From Watersipora subatra (Eukaryota > Bryozoa > Gymnolaemata > Cheilostomatida > Watersiporidae), in assembly GCF_963576615.1 (NCBI RefSeq), contig NC_088714.1, positions 1,302,001-1,366,000 on the forward strand: 64,000 nt of DNA. The letters run 5' to 3'. Position numbers and translations under genes: made by a program. Under the pieces are notes generated by a model. The model saw only the letters and a program-made list of their open reading frames with translations. It ran no database searches and was not told the origin of the DNA. Shown here in pieces: positions 23,301 through 33,800 of this stretch (positions within the stretch are counted from its first letter, which is position 1; every line of letters starts with the position of its first letter).

Positions 23301-25658
23301 AAAAAATAAAACAAATTATTGCAAATGAATGTCGAATATGTGCGCTCCCTATCAACCTCTTGTAAAATTACCATAATCATGGTCTATAAAACCAGTGAGA
23401 TTTATCAGAAAAAGGAGAAAAGTTGTTGATGCAAGCCAATAATACTGCAGTTATGGTACAACCCACAAAAGTTAAATCAAGTTTTTTCATTTTGTATGGC
23501 CAGAGAGGTGAGTTTGAAAAGATCTTGGAACGAATTAGGCAATTTACATGTATTTTACTGTTCTTATAAGTTAAAATCCCTATATTGTAAACAGTCCTGG
23601 AACGGACTATTTACGTTGTAGGAGCGCCTACTGCATATATGTTTTGGCTGTATGCGTAGATCATACCTTCAGCCATGTTGTCATCTGACAGCCTGCTTAT
23701 AGAGTGTCACAACTAAATGCCTTTTGCTACCCTTGAAAGATTTTTTAGAATTCATTTTTCCGTCTACTGACAATATCTTTTTGGTCTTAGAAGCTTTAAA
23801 GCAATGCAGATGTCTGGTTCATACACCTTGTTTGTACCGAGTGTAATAATTGATGTACTAGGCATGTCTGTCATATGATGCTATGGGAATGTTAGGCTTG
23901 CTGAAACTTTTCCAAACTTTGTTGAGGCAATGCAAACATTGATAACATCAAACAGTGCCTGCTGCCAGGGTTGTATTACGCTCATTCAAAATGAATTTTA
24001 AGCATTTTGATGTAGAATAACGAATATCATAGCGTGTCAAGTTTTCCTAAACAGTCTGACCACAGTTTTCTACCACCGTTCCTTTTAAACTATTTGGAAA
24101 GCGATTTCTTTTAATTTTAAAATTATTTTTCCCATTACAAATTATGTAAATAATTTTTTTTTGCTCCAAGACTAGAAACCGTTTTTTTTAGCATTTTTAC
24201 ATTATTCTATCTCAATTGTATATTGAGAAGAGAGCAGGTGATAGAGTGCATTGAATGTCTCATAAATAATTTGTAAAGATTGTTAAGCGGGGAAATCCAT
24301 TGCCATATCTGCAGAAACTTGTATTCCAATTTTGTTTTCTTAGATTTTTAGTGTAAAACTTTAACTATGATGAAAATGAATAATATAACACTGCGCAAAC
24401 ATACAGCCAGGTCGTGGAGTTTTCTCGACTTATCTCAGGAATGTTCGAATTTCAAACTGTTTTTCTTCATTTGAGGAGAGAAAAATCTCAAACATTTTGT
24501 GCGAGCTCCAATTTGTTAGAGATCTGAGAGATCTGAGACATTCAACTGTCAACATTTAATATCAACTGTTTTCATAATCCATTGATACTTGAGTGATTCC
24601 ACAAATAGTTTGGATGCTGGGTGCTATCAGTGAAGGAGTCCTTCTGGGATACCATAAATTTCCTGAAAATCTTTTCTCATCATATCTCACACGAATATAC
24701 ACATGTCATTGAATACTACTGTCCGCGACTATTTTTTTATTCTCCGAGGTCATACCCACAGTCTACATGAAGCAAAAATGAGGTCTGGTGGTGGGAAAAG
24801 ATTAACTCCTAAGATCTTTCCCTCTTTTCACTAAGGTATTCGCTGTCTTCCTGATGCAGATTTGGAGTTGTGCACACATTGAGTTACCGTACCATAAGTG
24901 TTTCAATGGACATTCACATTTTACATGTTGCAGATTAATGCGGTCGCTTTCTTGAAAACTATGGACTTCTACGCCAGAGTTCATAGCGGCGTATTAGGAA
25001 CTGCTCAAATCAAAATAAGAACGAATGAAGTGTAAAATATGTTTAAACTAGAATAGTTGGAGCGGTCGTAAAATTTGCGAGTAAAAAACTCGCAGATTTT
25101 TGCAATTTCCGTCTTGCGAATTAACCGTGCCATGGAAACATAGTGATAGTCCTCATCTATTTGAATTCTGTTGTAATGCCAAGGCTAAAGAGAGGCAAGA
25201 AGGCTACACATTTCCCCCATATATGTACATGTGACCAAAACATCCTAATGGTATACATACCCAGTCTGAACAGCATTTTGTGTGAGCAAGTCCAACAGTG
25301 TAATATGCATATTTCGTCACTACAAAATCTTTCATAAGGCAGCAATGTCATTATTGTGAACTTTCATGTTAGCGTTAACCATAGACCGATTAACTATACA
25401 GTATAGTTAATAGGTCTATGGCGTTATCACTGAAACAATGACTTGCATTCCTTTTAGCTGCGAAAGATAGCTCCGGAATACTATGAGAACATTCCCTATC
25501 ACACATCATGGCTCAGGGTCTTGTACGACTTCATCTTTGACCCTGACATTTCTCTTTATTGCCGCATTAAACGCAAGTCCCTGCCCAGATCCGTGAACAC
25601 AAGCAAACCAGTGATCGATGGGATAAACAATAACAATGAAGCGAAGAAAGACAATTGA
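17340..25658 (+). CDS. DEGS1: Sphingolipid delta-4 desaturase (dihydroceramide desaturase)
   Basis: Six exons: 17340-17430, 18148-18471, 19275-19426, 20960-21062, 22467-22630 and 25458-25658, total 1035 nt and 344 aa, with all phases consistent and GT-AG introns. The start MASEAGRE is followed by [12 protein letters not shown], the family's N-terminal signature. The three His boxes of membrane fatty-acyl desaturases are HEISHH (about 92-97), HIDHH (131-135) and HNEHH (262-266). Several hydrophobic segments flank them, as expected for an ER membrane protein that introduces the 4,5-trans double bond of ceramide. The C-terminus runs about 20 residues beyond the vertebrate length and is polar. 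Gly2, myristoylated in vertebrate DEGS1, is absent. Intron 4 holds a 1.3-kb minisatellite and introns 3 and 5 hold TIR elements. The symbol denotes the DEGS family; an exact paralogue assignment is not claimed. Confidence 0.96.
17808..17900. repeat. 19-bp tandem repeat in DEGS intron 1, about 4-5 copies
   Basis: The unit GATGTTTCTGTACGTATC repeats with minor changes (TACATA for TACGTA, TATACATATC). It lies in intron 1 of the desaturase gene, about 250 bp before exon 2. Confidence 0.85.
19515..19715. repeat. Short tandem repeat in DEGS intron 3, about 5-6 copies
   Basis: Units contain AGGGTATAGGCAGTTGTGTC followed by AATGCACACCT and a T-rich spacer of variable length. The array starts about 90 bp after the exon 3 donor. 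Confidence 0.85.
19804..20085. mobile_element. Half copy of the fold-back element in DEGS intron 3
   Basis: About 280 bp matches the left arm of the element at 27994-28795 in the same orientation: it starts TTAAACCGTAACTG and includes GCCCATAAATATGTGA and GGAACGGAAGTTAGG. The second arm is missing, so this is a solo arm or a deletion derivative. Confidence 0.8.
21115..22457. repeat. 17-bp minisatellite, about 79 copies, in DEGS intron 4
   Basis: The 17-bp unit ATGTTTATGACTGTGAT alternates with a variant ending TGTCAT. Occasional 14-bp units (loss of TGTG or similar near 21310, 21480 and 21787) and GGC/GGT changes mark larger duplicated blocks, for example near 21250-21350 and 21415-21520, spaced about 167 bp. 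The array fills almost all of intron 4 and ends 9 bp before exon 5 at 22467, so it forms most of the branch-point and pyrimidine region of that intron. Confidence 0.97.
22742..23633. mobile_element. Non-autonomous pogo/Tigger-like TIR element in DEGS intron 5
   Basis: The left end CAGTGGACGCTCCTATAATG is matched by the reverse complement of the right end (GGAGCGCCTACTG). The preceding TA fits a Tc1/pogo-type TA target, though the right TA has decayed to CA. CAGT...CTCC...TATAA ends are typical of pogo/Tigger elements. The 892-bp interior has no long ORF. A second, interrupted copy lies at 50723-51990 and shares the internal block around TTAGGCAATTTA. Confidence 0.75.
25379..25421. repeat. Near-perfect palindrome before DEGS exon 6
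   Basis: CCATAGACCGATTAACTATA pairs with TATAGTTAATAGGTCTATGG, giving a 43-base hairpin with one mismatch pair. It ends 36 bp before exon 6, where branch-point sequences normally lie. Confidence 0.9.
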
Positions 25659-25941
25659 CATGTATATCCATGTGGCAGTGGTACTTTCTGTCATACCCAA
25701 ATCTAGCTATTAGTCTTTTCTCACCTATTTCTTCCTTTTCTATCTCAGAGTGCTTTATCTACAGATTTTCTATTAGTCAGTTCCATGCTGTTGTGGTGCT
25801 GTGCTCAATTGTATTTTTATAGCAATATTAAAAATTGTACTTTCTTATTATAATCATTCCATTTGTGATGTTAGTTTCAATCTTGTATCAATACATTTAT
25901 CAGTGAATTACAACTCGAAAGCAGATCACCAAAATACAATG

Positions 25942-25947
25942 TTTATT
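25942..25947 (-). terminator. Candidate poly(A) signal for the HIF-alpha gene
   Basis: AATAAA on the minus strand, about 450 bp beyond the proposed HIF stop codon at 26395. If used together with the DEGS signal at 26154, the two transcripts would overlap by about 200 bp. Confidence 0.35.
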
Positions 25948-26153
25948 CCCATATATCCGCTAATAGTTTTTTGGGATAGATAATGTTCACACAACCATAA
26001 GTGATTGAGAATATATGATATAATATAAAAGGAAAGATCTGTACAAACACTAGCATAAAATACAAAACTGGATGTAGAATACTAGAACCCCTGCCAGAGT
26101 ATTACACGATATGATTTATAAATTTAGCATTTGCTGCATATCTTCGAGTAGAT

Positions 26154-26159
26154 AATAAA
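26154..26159 (+). terminator. Candidate poly(A) signal for DEGS
   Basis: AATAAA lies about 500 bp after the desaturase stop, the first clear hexamer I see on that strand. Use is inferred. Confidence 0.4.
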
Positions 26160-26394
26160 TACAATGAACGATAAGATAAGGACTAGTTAGCTTGTTTGTC
26201 ACGGGCTAAGTACTATTTGGTTCACCAAGTGGCAGAACATTCTTTCAGAATGCTAAGCGTCACCATATTCATACGAGATGCCTAGATATATCATAGATGT
26301 GTTGCAGGTTTTCAAAAACCCATAGAATATAGAGTACATACGTAGATGCAAATATTAGTAATTAATGTAAAATGAACATATAGCAAGATGTTTG

Positions 26395-27874
26395 CTAGGT
26401 CTGTTGTAGAAGGTGCAGCAGTAAGGACGAGTCAGCTACCTTCGGTGTCGCTCTCTTATCATTCTCTACAAAACATAGCAGACATGCCAACAAAACATAG
26501 CAGACATGCCAACCTTCCTTTGAAGATGAAATAGAACAAGAGTGGGCAAATTTATCTAGGTCTTATATTCGCGTCAGATGGCATTTTAAATTAATTCCAT
26601 AATCAACTTGAATGTCTGCTCAGGCAGTATGTTTCAAGAGAGTGGAGGTAGCAGAGCATCAGCATGAGACAACCATTGCATCTGGTTGAGAAGGTCATTA
26701 CATCTAATTGCTGTCAATTCATAGTCCTAACATGTCTTACAACCGATGAATAACACCCTTATAAGTTCCAGCTGAAACTACCATAATCTATTGACTCTGC
26801 AAGACAGCTACAAACAGGCACCTACATACTTTATTGACTCCTCAAGACAGCTACAAGCAGGTACCTACATACTTTATTGACTCCTCAAGACAGCTACAAG
26901 CAGGTACCTACATACTTTATTGTTTTTTCATTACTGACAACAAATGCCAATTCTGCTTCAAGCTCAGTGCTCTAAATAATAGATGAATGGAGACATTTAA
27001 GTCTCATTTAAGACATTTAAGACTTTAATTCTTAAAGTAAGTGTAGTTACGTTCTGTAACAAATAGGACTCGAAAGTACTGGACTTGTGCTGTACAAATC
27101 TTTCAGTCGTTCACAGAACTTAGGCTACAAAATGGTGTAAAAAGATATTTTTTATATGATTATATCAGGTTAACGATCCGTTGCCATACGCATATGTTAC
27201 AAAGATGCATTTGATGAGGATAATTTATACACTCTCTAATGTATTACACAGCTATTGCAGCATTGTTAAGACAGAGCAAAGGTGTATGCTGTAATATAAG
27301 GTGGATGCTGTAATAAAACCTCGCAATCACAAACATCCAAGAGTGCCAGTTTTCTCTTAATGCAGTAAAAAGGTTCTATGTTAAAACAAAAATTTGATCG
27401 CTATGGAGAAAGACTAGACCCGAGGAAAAGAGAAGAAGTCACACTTGAATGATCAAAAGGCACGATAAACCAATCCTCATTTCCGTTTTATTTATTGATC
27501 TGTTGGCAGTCGAGACTGCATGGAGCAGCTGATACCTTACAGTGAACACTTTACACTCTTCTCATACTGACAGTGCGACAATTACTTGTCTTATCTCGGG
27601 TCAAAAACAAAGTGGAGGCATTACTAGCTGTTACTAACTGTTACTGTTACAAGCATTACTAGCTGACTCGACTAACAAGCCAACGCTTTGCTAGATGTAG
27701 CAGCGTGGCCATGAAACTTACTATGAGCTGGATGGGCATTTTTTTGAAGCAAAGGCTGGTATTTAGTCGGAGAACTAGACTGGCACATGACAGGGCTGAC
27801 TGAAAACCATCCAGCTCCGCTGTTACTGGCGACTTTGGCTCCATTCAGTGATAGCGAATTGTTGTTCCCACCAT
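26395..27874 (-). CDS. HIF1A: HIF-alpha proposed last two exons (27874-27722, 26465-26395)
   Basis: The first is Asn/Ser-rich (GGNNNSLSLNGAK) and ends HPAH with donor A|GTAAGT. The second starts after TTTTGTAG and ends the frame with SSLLLHLLQQT and a TAG stop. The leucine-rich tail loosely recalls the end of the HIF transactivation domain (LLRALDQ), but the conserved Cys-Glu-Val-Asn site hydroxylated by FIH is not seen. Phase agreement is the main support. A gene ending at the in-frame stop soon after 27722 is the alternative. Confidence 0.5.
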
Positions 27875-30800
27875 CTAAAATACAAGCTTCATATGATTCA
27901 CAGTTACGACTGTTCAGTTTTTTTTGTACAACTATCCTGGGTAGTATATGGAGTGTACATGTTGCTCTGCTAACGATTGCAATGGCTTTTAACTTAAACC
28001 ATAACTGACACGTACAACTTGTATCGTATTTCCTAGGTTAACCAGACACGCTAATTCCGATTTTGTACTCAAAATAAAGATTAGTCGACTAACTTTCAAA
28101 GTCATGAAGACTTTTTAAAGCGTTTCAATATCCGTCTCAAAAACAACACGATCGGCACAACAAGCTCTGCCCATAAATATGTGATGTAGTCTAGCTTTTT
28201 AGGAACGGAAGTTAGGAATGTTTAGTCCGATTTAAAATGATAGAGATGAGTGTGTTAAAACCCATTATTATCCAAATCCAGCCTTCAAAATAATCTCAGT
28301 CTTTTATGAAACGTAGATAAACTATTTAAAATTGCTCGTAGCCTGTTACAGAATGTTTAATAGGCTGAATGTCGAGAAAAATGAGCTCAAAAAAGTGTGA
28401 TTTTATTAAAAGCTAGCGTTGTTATCGCACTTTTTTGAGCCCATTTTTGAATATGCAATGTTAAATAGCTTATCTACCTTTCAGAAAAAACAGATTATTT
28501 TGAAGGCTGAATTTAGATAATAATGGGTTTTAAGACGCCTATCTCTATCATTTTAAATCGGACTAAACATTCCCGATTTCCATTCTTAAAAAGCTAGCGT
28601 ATGTCACATATTTATGGGCGGAGCTTGTTGGGCCGATCGTGTTGTTTTCGAGACCGATATTAAAACGCTGTAAAAAAGCCTTCATTACTCTGAAAGTTAG
28701 TGGACCAATCTTTATTCTGAGTACAAAATCGGAATCAGCGTGCCTGATTTACCTAGAAAATACGATAAAAGTTGTACGTGACAGTTATAGTTTAAGCGAC
28801 ACCAATGTCCCCAATTCAACGTTAAAAATTGAAAATTAAAGGTGAGATTAATTCAATCAAAATTAATTTTAAAAATTCAATTGAAACTTATGAAAAAGTC
28901 ATCAATTATGGATATGTTGATCATAGCAGTTAGAAATAAATCTGTTTAGGCATTTGTGTGTTTAGTAAATTCTATTATTACAAGAACATAAACATGAAAA
29001 ATCATTCATAATAGTAGCAAAGGATGACCAACATTACAGAAGAATACAGCGGCCACCATTCGGGTTGCACAATGCTTGGCTATCATTACTGATTGTATAG
29101 CTTCTGCTAGTCAACGCGAGGTTCAAAAAATTTTCACATTTGTCCTTTACTCTAAAGCGACTCCATAAAGTGAAGCCTGAAGCCTATCTAGTACTTGACA
29201 ATTTATATCCCATATCATGAGGCCTCATACTTGTTTAGCTAGTAGATATAAACCAGATGTTTAGTGAAGGCCATAAATAAAAATATAGGCAGGCAGTTGT
29301 CCAATTGGGAAAAATGAAAAGAAAATACCATTTAGTGGAATGGAAGTCATCTGCTGGCTTGACGATTGCTTCCCGTTCTCCCAGCTGTTCCAGAGACCTT
29401 TGTCAGGGGGTTTACTGGCTGCCAAGTAATTGCTTGAGTTTGGACTTATACAGTTAGCCTAAACGAGAAGTTAAGGCAATACTGTAGTTGGGTTGCAGAT
29501 CGATCGTCTTTGCAAAAGGTTTCAAACGAGATCATATGAACTTACTAATGATCTTTGAGTGCCACATTTGTCATTCGTAATCTTTACTCGTCCCAAATGG
29601 TACGCTGCACTGGCGGCGTCACACGTGTCAGGTTCCCTTTGCATCTTTACTTGGAGTGACTCAAGGCTGAGAAAAGAGAAATCTTAATGTAGCATAAGGT
29701 AGAGAGCTGTGATATTAGTAGCCTATGGACATTGGCAACGTGTGACCCATGTCCCATTTTTTAACTTTTGGTAACTAGTGATAAGAGTTTTAACACAGAA
29801 GTTGTCATTGATGAATGCCACATCTCAAGTATATCGTCGTTAGCTTGCATGTCATAGGGTCATCTATTAGCTTACTCATATAATTCGGTAACCTTCCGCT
29901 TGCGTCTGGCATACTCGTATTGAGGGCCTTGAGACGAAACATATTTATGTTGGTTTCTGCATGGGACGCGTGCGCCATCTCTTCCTGAAGGCACATTGCG
30001 CATAATGAATGGAGGCCTACCTGCTATCGACTGGCTGGTAGGAGGAGAGACTTCAGCTGTAGAATAGATGAAGTTAAATATTACTGGAGTTGTTTTCAAC
30101 TTTAAATAAGTTCGTGCCAAAAGAAAACCCCAAATATGTTAGATCCTGTTACAACGTTATAACAGATTGCCCAAGAATGCTAGTGTGTGAATGTTACAGG
30201 AGATGAAGAAATGATATTTGTAACATTTCCTTTTTAGCAACTTCACTTTGGACAAAAGTCTGACATAAGCAAGATGAGTAAAGACTAATGACACAGCTAG
30301 CAACGAATGATAGTCACTATGTTTCCGTGGGGCGCAAGTTTGAGTCAATCCGCAAGTTAATCGCATCATGGAAACAGTATAATACCGCAAGCTAAGCAGG
30401 TTTTGCGATTCGCAAAACTTTATCAAATCCATCATGCTTACGAATGATGGAAACAGCATTTGCGAATAATATGCATTAAAATATCGCTGGCTATTCCATT
30501 ATAAAAATTTTCAAGCTTCAGTCGTCTTTATTTCGATTTGAGCAGCCTGGATGAGCTGATGTTCCAAACTAGAGTCATTAATTAGGTTAATACTTGACCT
30601 ATGGGGTCAAGCGTTGGTGTTAAATACACATGCATCGTGCAGATGTTTAGTGAAACGCTCGCTCGAGTGCAAAGTAACTCAACTTGCGCACAGCCCCAAA
30701 TGCGTGATACGCATGGAAACAGTGATAAATGAGCTGTGGTGTGATAAGAAGGACCAACCATCCGTGAACACGAGTCTCTCTTGGCACTGCTCCTCGAGGT

Positions 30801-33800
30801 CAGCCAAAGAACTTAGAGAAGAATGCATGGATTTGTTGTAACAGTCACGCCCTCTTTCGGTGTAGGAAAGCTCGGCGAGATCAGATATAAGGTCCCCGGT
30901 GTCACCGTCGGACAACCACGGCGGAGAGTCAGCAGGAGTGCAGTTGTCTGACTCAACAGCAGGACTGATTGAGCTTGGAGAGGAGTTAGCAGGACTGTAC
31001 AGGGAATCGTTTTTGCTACAATGCACCGATAAGAAATGATGCCAAAAAGCCTTATTAGGTAAAAATAAGGAGCGGGAAACAGAACGTGATGCAAACTAAA
31101 TTTGAGACATAAACAAGATGAGTGGACTAGAAGCTAAAACAAGATAAATGATAGCATTAAGTAAATGTCTACTTATAGCAAAGGCTATAAGTAGACATGT
31201 ATAAGGGAGACACATAGGAACAAGGAACAACTGTTGTTCTTATGTTGGACATAGGAACAACAGGAGAACAAGAAAAGGAAACAGAGCGGAAATAAAAGAT
31301 GCAAATGACAGAAAAAAGGGTAAAACTACAAAATCCATAAACCAACAGCTAGAGAAAAGAGATAAATGGAACTTAGTCCGCTGTCCATATGATGGACAAC
31401 ATACCGACATTTGATGGATCGTATTAAAATGTAGAGCTACACTATTTATTAGTTGATTGATGATGATTCACAAGATCGATCCTTTTTAACATAATCCTTT
31501 ACATCTCATTCTGCCCATTGATGAATGTCTATGTCTATGTAATAGCTTTAGCAGTCACACCACGGTCATGTCAAATTCAGTAGCATGAATTGTATACTTA
31601 TTAGTTCATCGCTTTTAGTATTATCGTTTTTTAAAACATTTCATTATTAAAAATACTTCCTGTCCATAAATTTTCTCCCATAATCATTGTTGCATCGCTT
31701 GAGCTAATTTGTGTAGCAATCTGTTGGCTTTTTAAAGTCGACTTTCTTCCATGACCAATGTTTTCTCAACAATATTGAGTTTTTAAATTGTATCGCTACA
31801 ATTGCATCAATCGAATTTCTAATGATCTATACTATATTGTTACCTATCTTCTATTTAATCGACTTTTTGATGATCAAATTTGTGTCCCAGGATAGTAACT
31901 CATTGGAGCTTTGGTGCCGCTATTGGTGACAATAACTTCAATATGGAAGAGAATATAAGAGGGCAAAATTGAAGTTATGAGAAACATAACTGTGAGAAGT
32001 TCAATATCAACACAAAGACGGCAATGCAAAACTATGGCAAACGAATAGATTATAGCACTGTATGAACCTTCTCATTGCCAACTAGGTGATACATTCCATT
32101 TGCCCTCGAAACACTGAAAGTCCAGAATCAATCAAATATACGCTGACAAGTTATTTATTTACATATAGTCCCTGGCTTCATAGCGCTATGGATATTTGCG
32201 GCAGATCAATCCTGTGCAGGTGTGGATGCCGTGCTTTCTCGCTATGGTTGACTAGCTCAAAGAGAAAATGATGAAGCTAACTGCAGTTTTGAAATAAGCT
32301 GTAACATTAATTATACTATCACAGTTTTAAATGCCGAGTGTTGACAACTTGTGACGCGTGTAGACTTGTGTCGCAAGCCAAATCACACGCTAATGTCTAG
32401 TTTTCCTCAAGCTAATTGACCATTCTTGTCTTATAATGCGTGGATATTTACCGATATGAGCCAATGTTGTCACCTTTCTGGTCGCCATCTTTGGAACCGA
32501 AGCCATCGATGGACACATCCAAATAATCCTCCATGGGAATGTAGGGAGCTCGCAGAAAGAAGTCCTACAAAGGGGTTTCAGATTAAGTGCTCTATACACT
32601 ACTCCTTCAACACACTCTACTGAAACGGTCAAGGCTGCCGCAAACAATTGTTTTGGAAAAACCTTTTTATGCATATCCTGAGCAGTACAGCTATGTTGCA
32701 TGCGCCATAAGCTGAGATAACAAATCAAAGGATATAAGTTTTAGTTTACATAGCTATGAGCTCACCATTTCGTCAGCTTCCGAACGATCAACAAACGGTC
32801 CTCTGTTCATATCGACAGACTGGTTGTCAAGGGCTTCGACTAGCTCCTCCAATACTAACCAAAATAAGAATAAACATTAACGCAACAATTGCAACAGGAT
32901 GACAGGGTCAGATTAGTGTGGCTTTCATTAGTGTGTCTCACTAAGGAGTTGAAATGCTGAGTTAAATGAGTCGACGGCGCAGTCAAGGAGCCTAGTTAAT
33001 GAAACTAGTCATACCTGAATCCGTTGATCCCTTAGTCACAGTAGGAGTAAATTCGCCTCCGAGGCAGTTGGCAGTACAGTCCTCTCCGAATATGGACTCC
33101 GTGTCACGCTGCAGACATAAAAGGGCCCACATATTTAAATAAAAATTAAACGGAATTTATTATTGTGCTAGTAAAGTTGGTAGAGAAAAGCAAGCCAGGC
33201 AGTTCAATTTAGAGTTGAACATTTCAAATGAGAATTTTTGAAGGTGTAAAGAGAAATAGCAAGACAGCCGATATTTTTTACAGAGTTTCACAAGCCTATT
33301 ATTATATAGAAACGATTAGTTTTATCGCAAATACAAGAATTTCAGCTAACTGCTCAAAATATGTAAACTATTAAAATAAGTTTTTGTAGACATTTTTTTT
33401 CATTAAAGAAAATCGCTTTTTTCTTGAAAGAATAGAGCGATTTGAACAGTTTATAGAATAGCAATAGAATGTTCCGCTGCTAATTTAAAACATTACGGGT
33501 TCTGCATTTGAATTATACTAAATGAATAATCCATGCTTAAATTGCGCAATGATTTCAGAAATGCCTTGCAACTGCAGCTTCTGCCAGTAACTGAATGGGG
33601 AGATACTAAGTTTCCCAACGCATATCACACAAGTACATATAATTGATGTGCTAATAGTATACTTCACTAAAAACAAGTTTGACGATTTATTGTGGACAAC
33701 ACTGAATGATTCATGGACTTGTAAAGAGAAACTGTGAAAATTGGCTTCGATAAATCCAACATGCAAGTACAACTTCTACTTCTAATATCGCTTAGAGTAG

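Noticed and set aside
30614-30841. Plus-strand 75-codon ORF
   Set aside because: Antisense to the HIF exon at 31015-30759.
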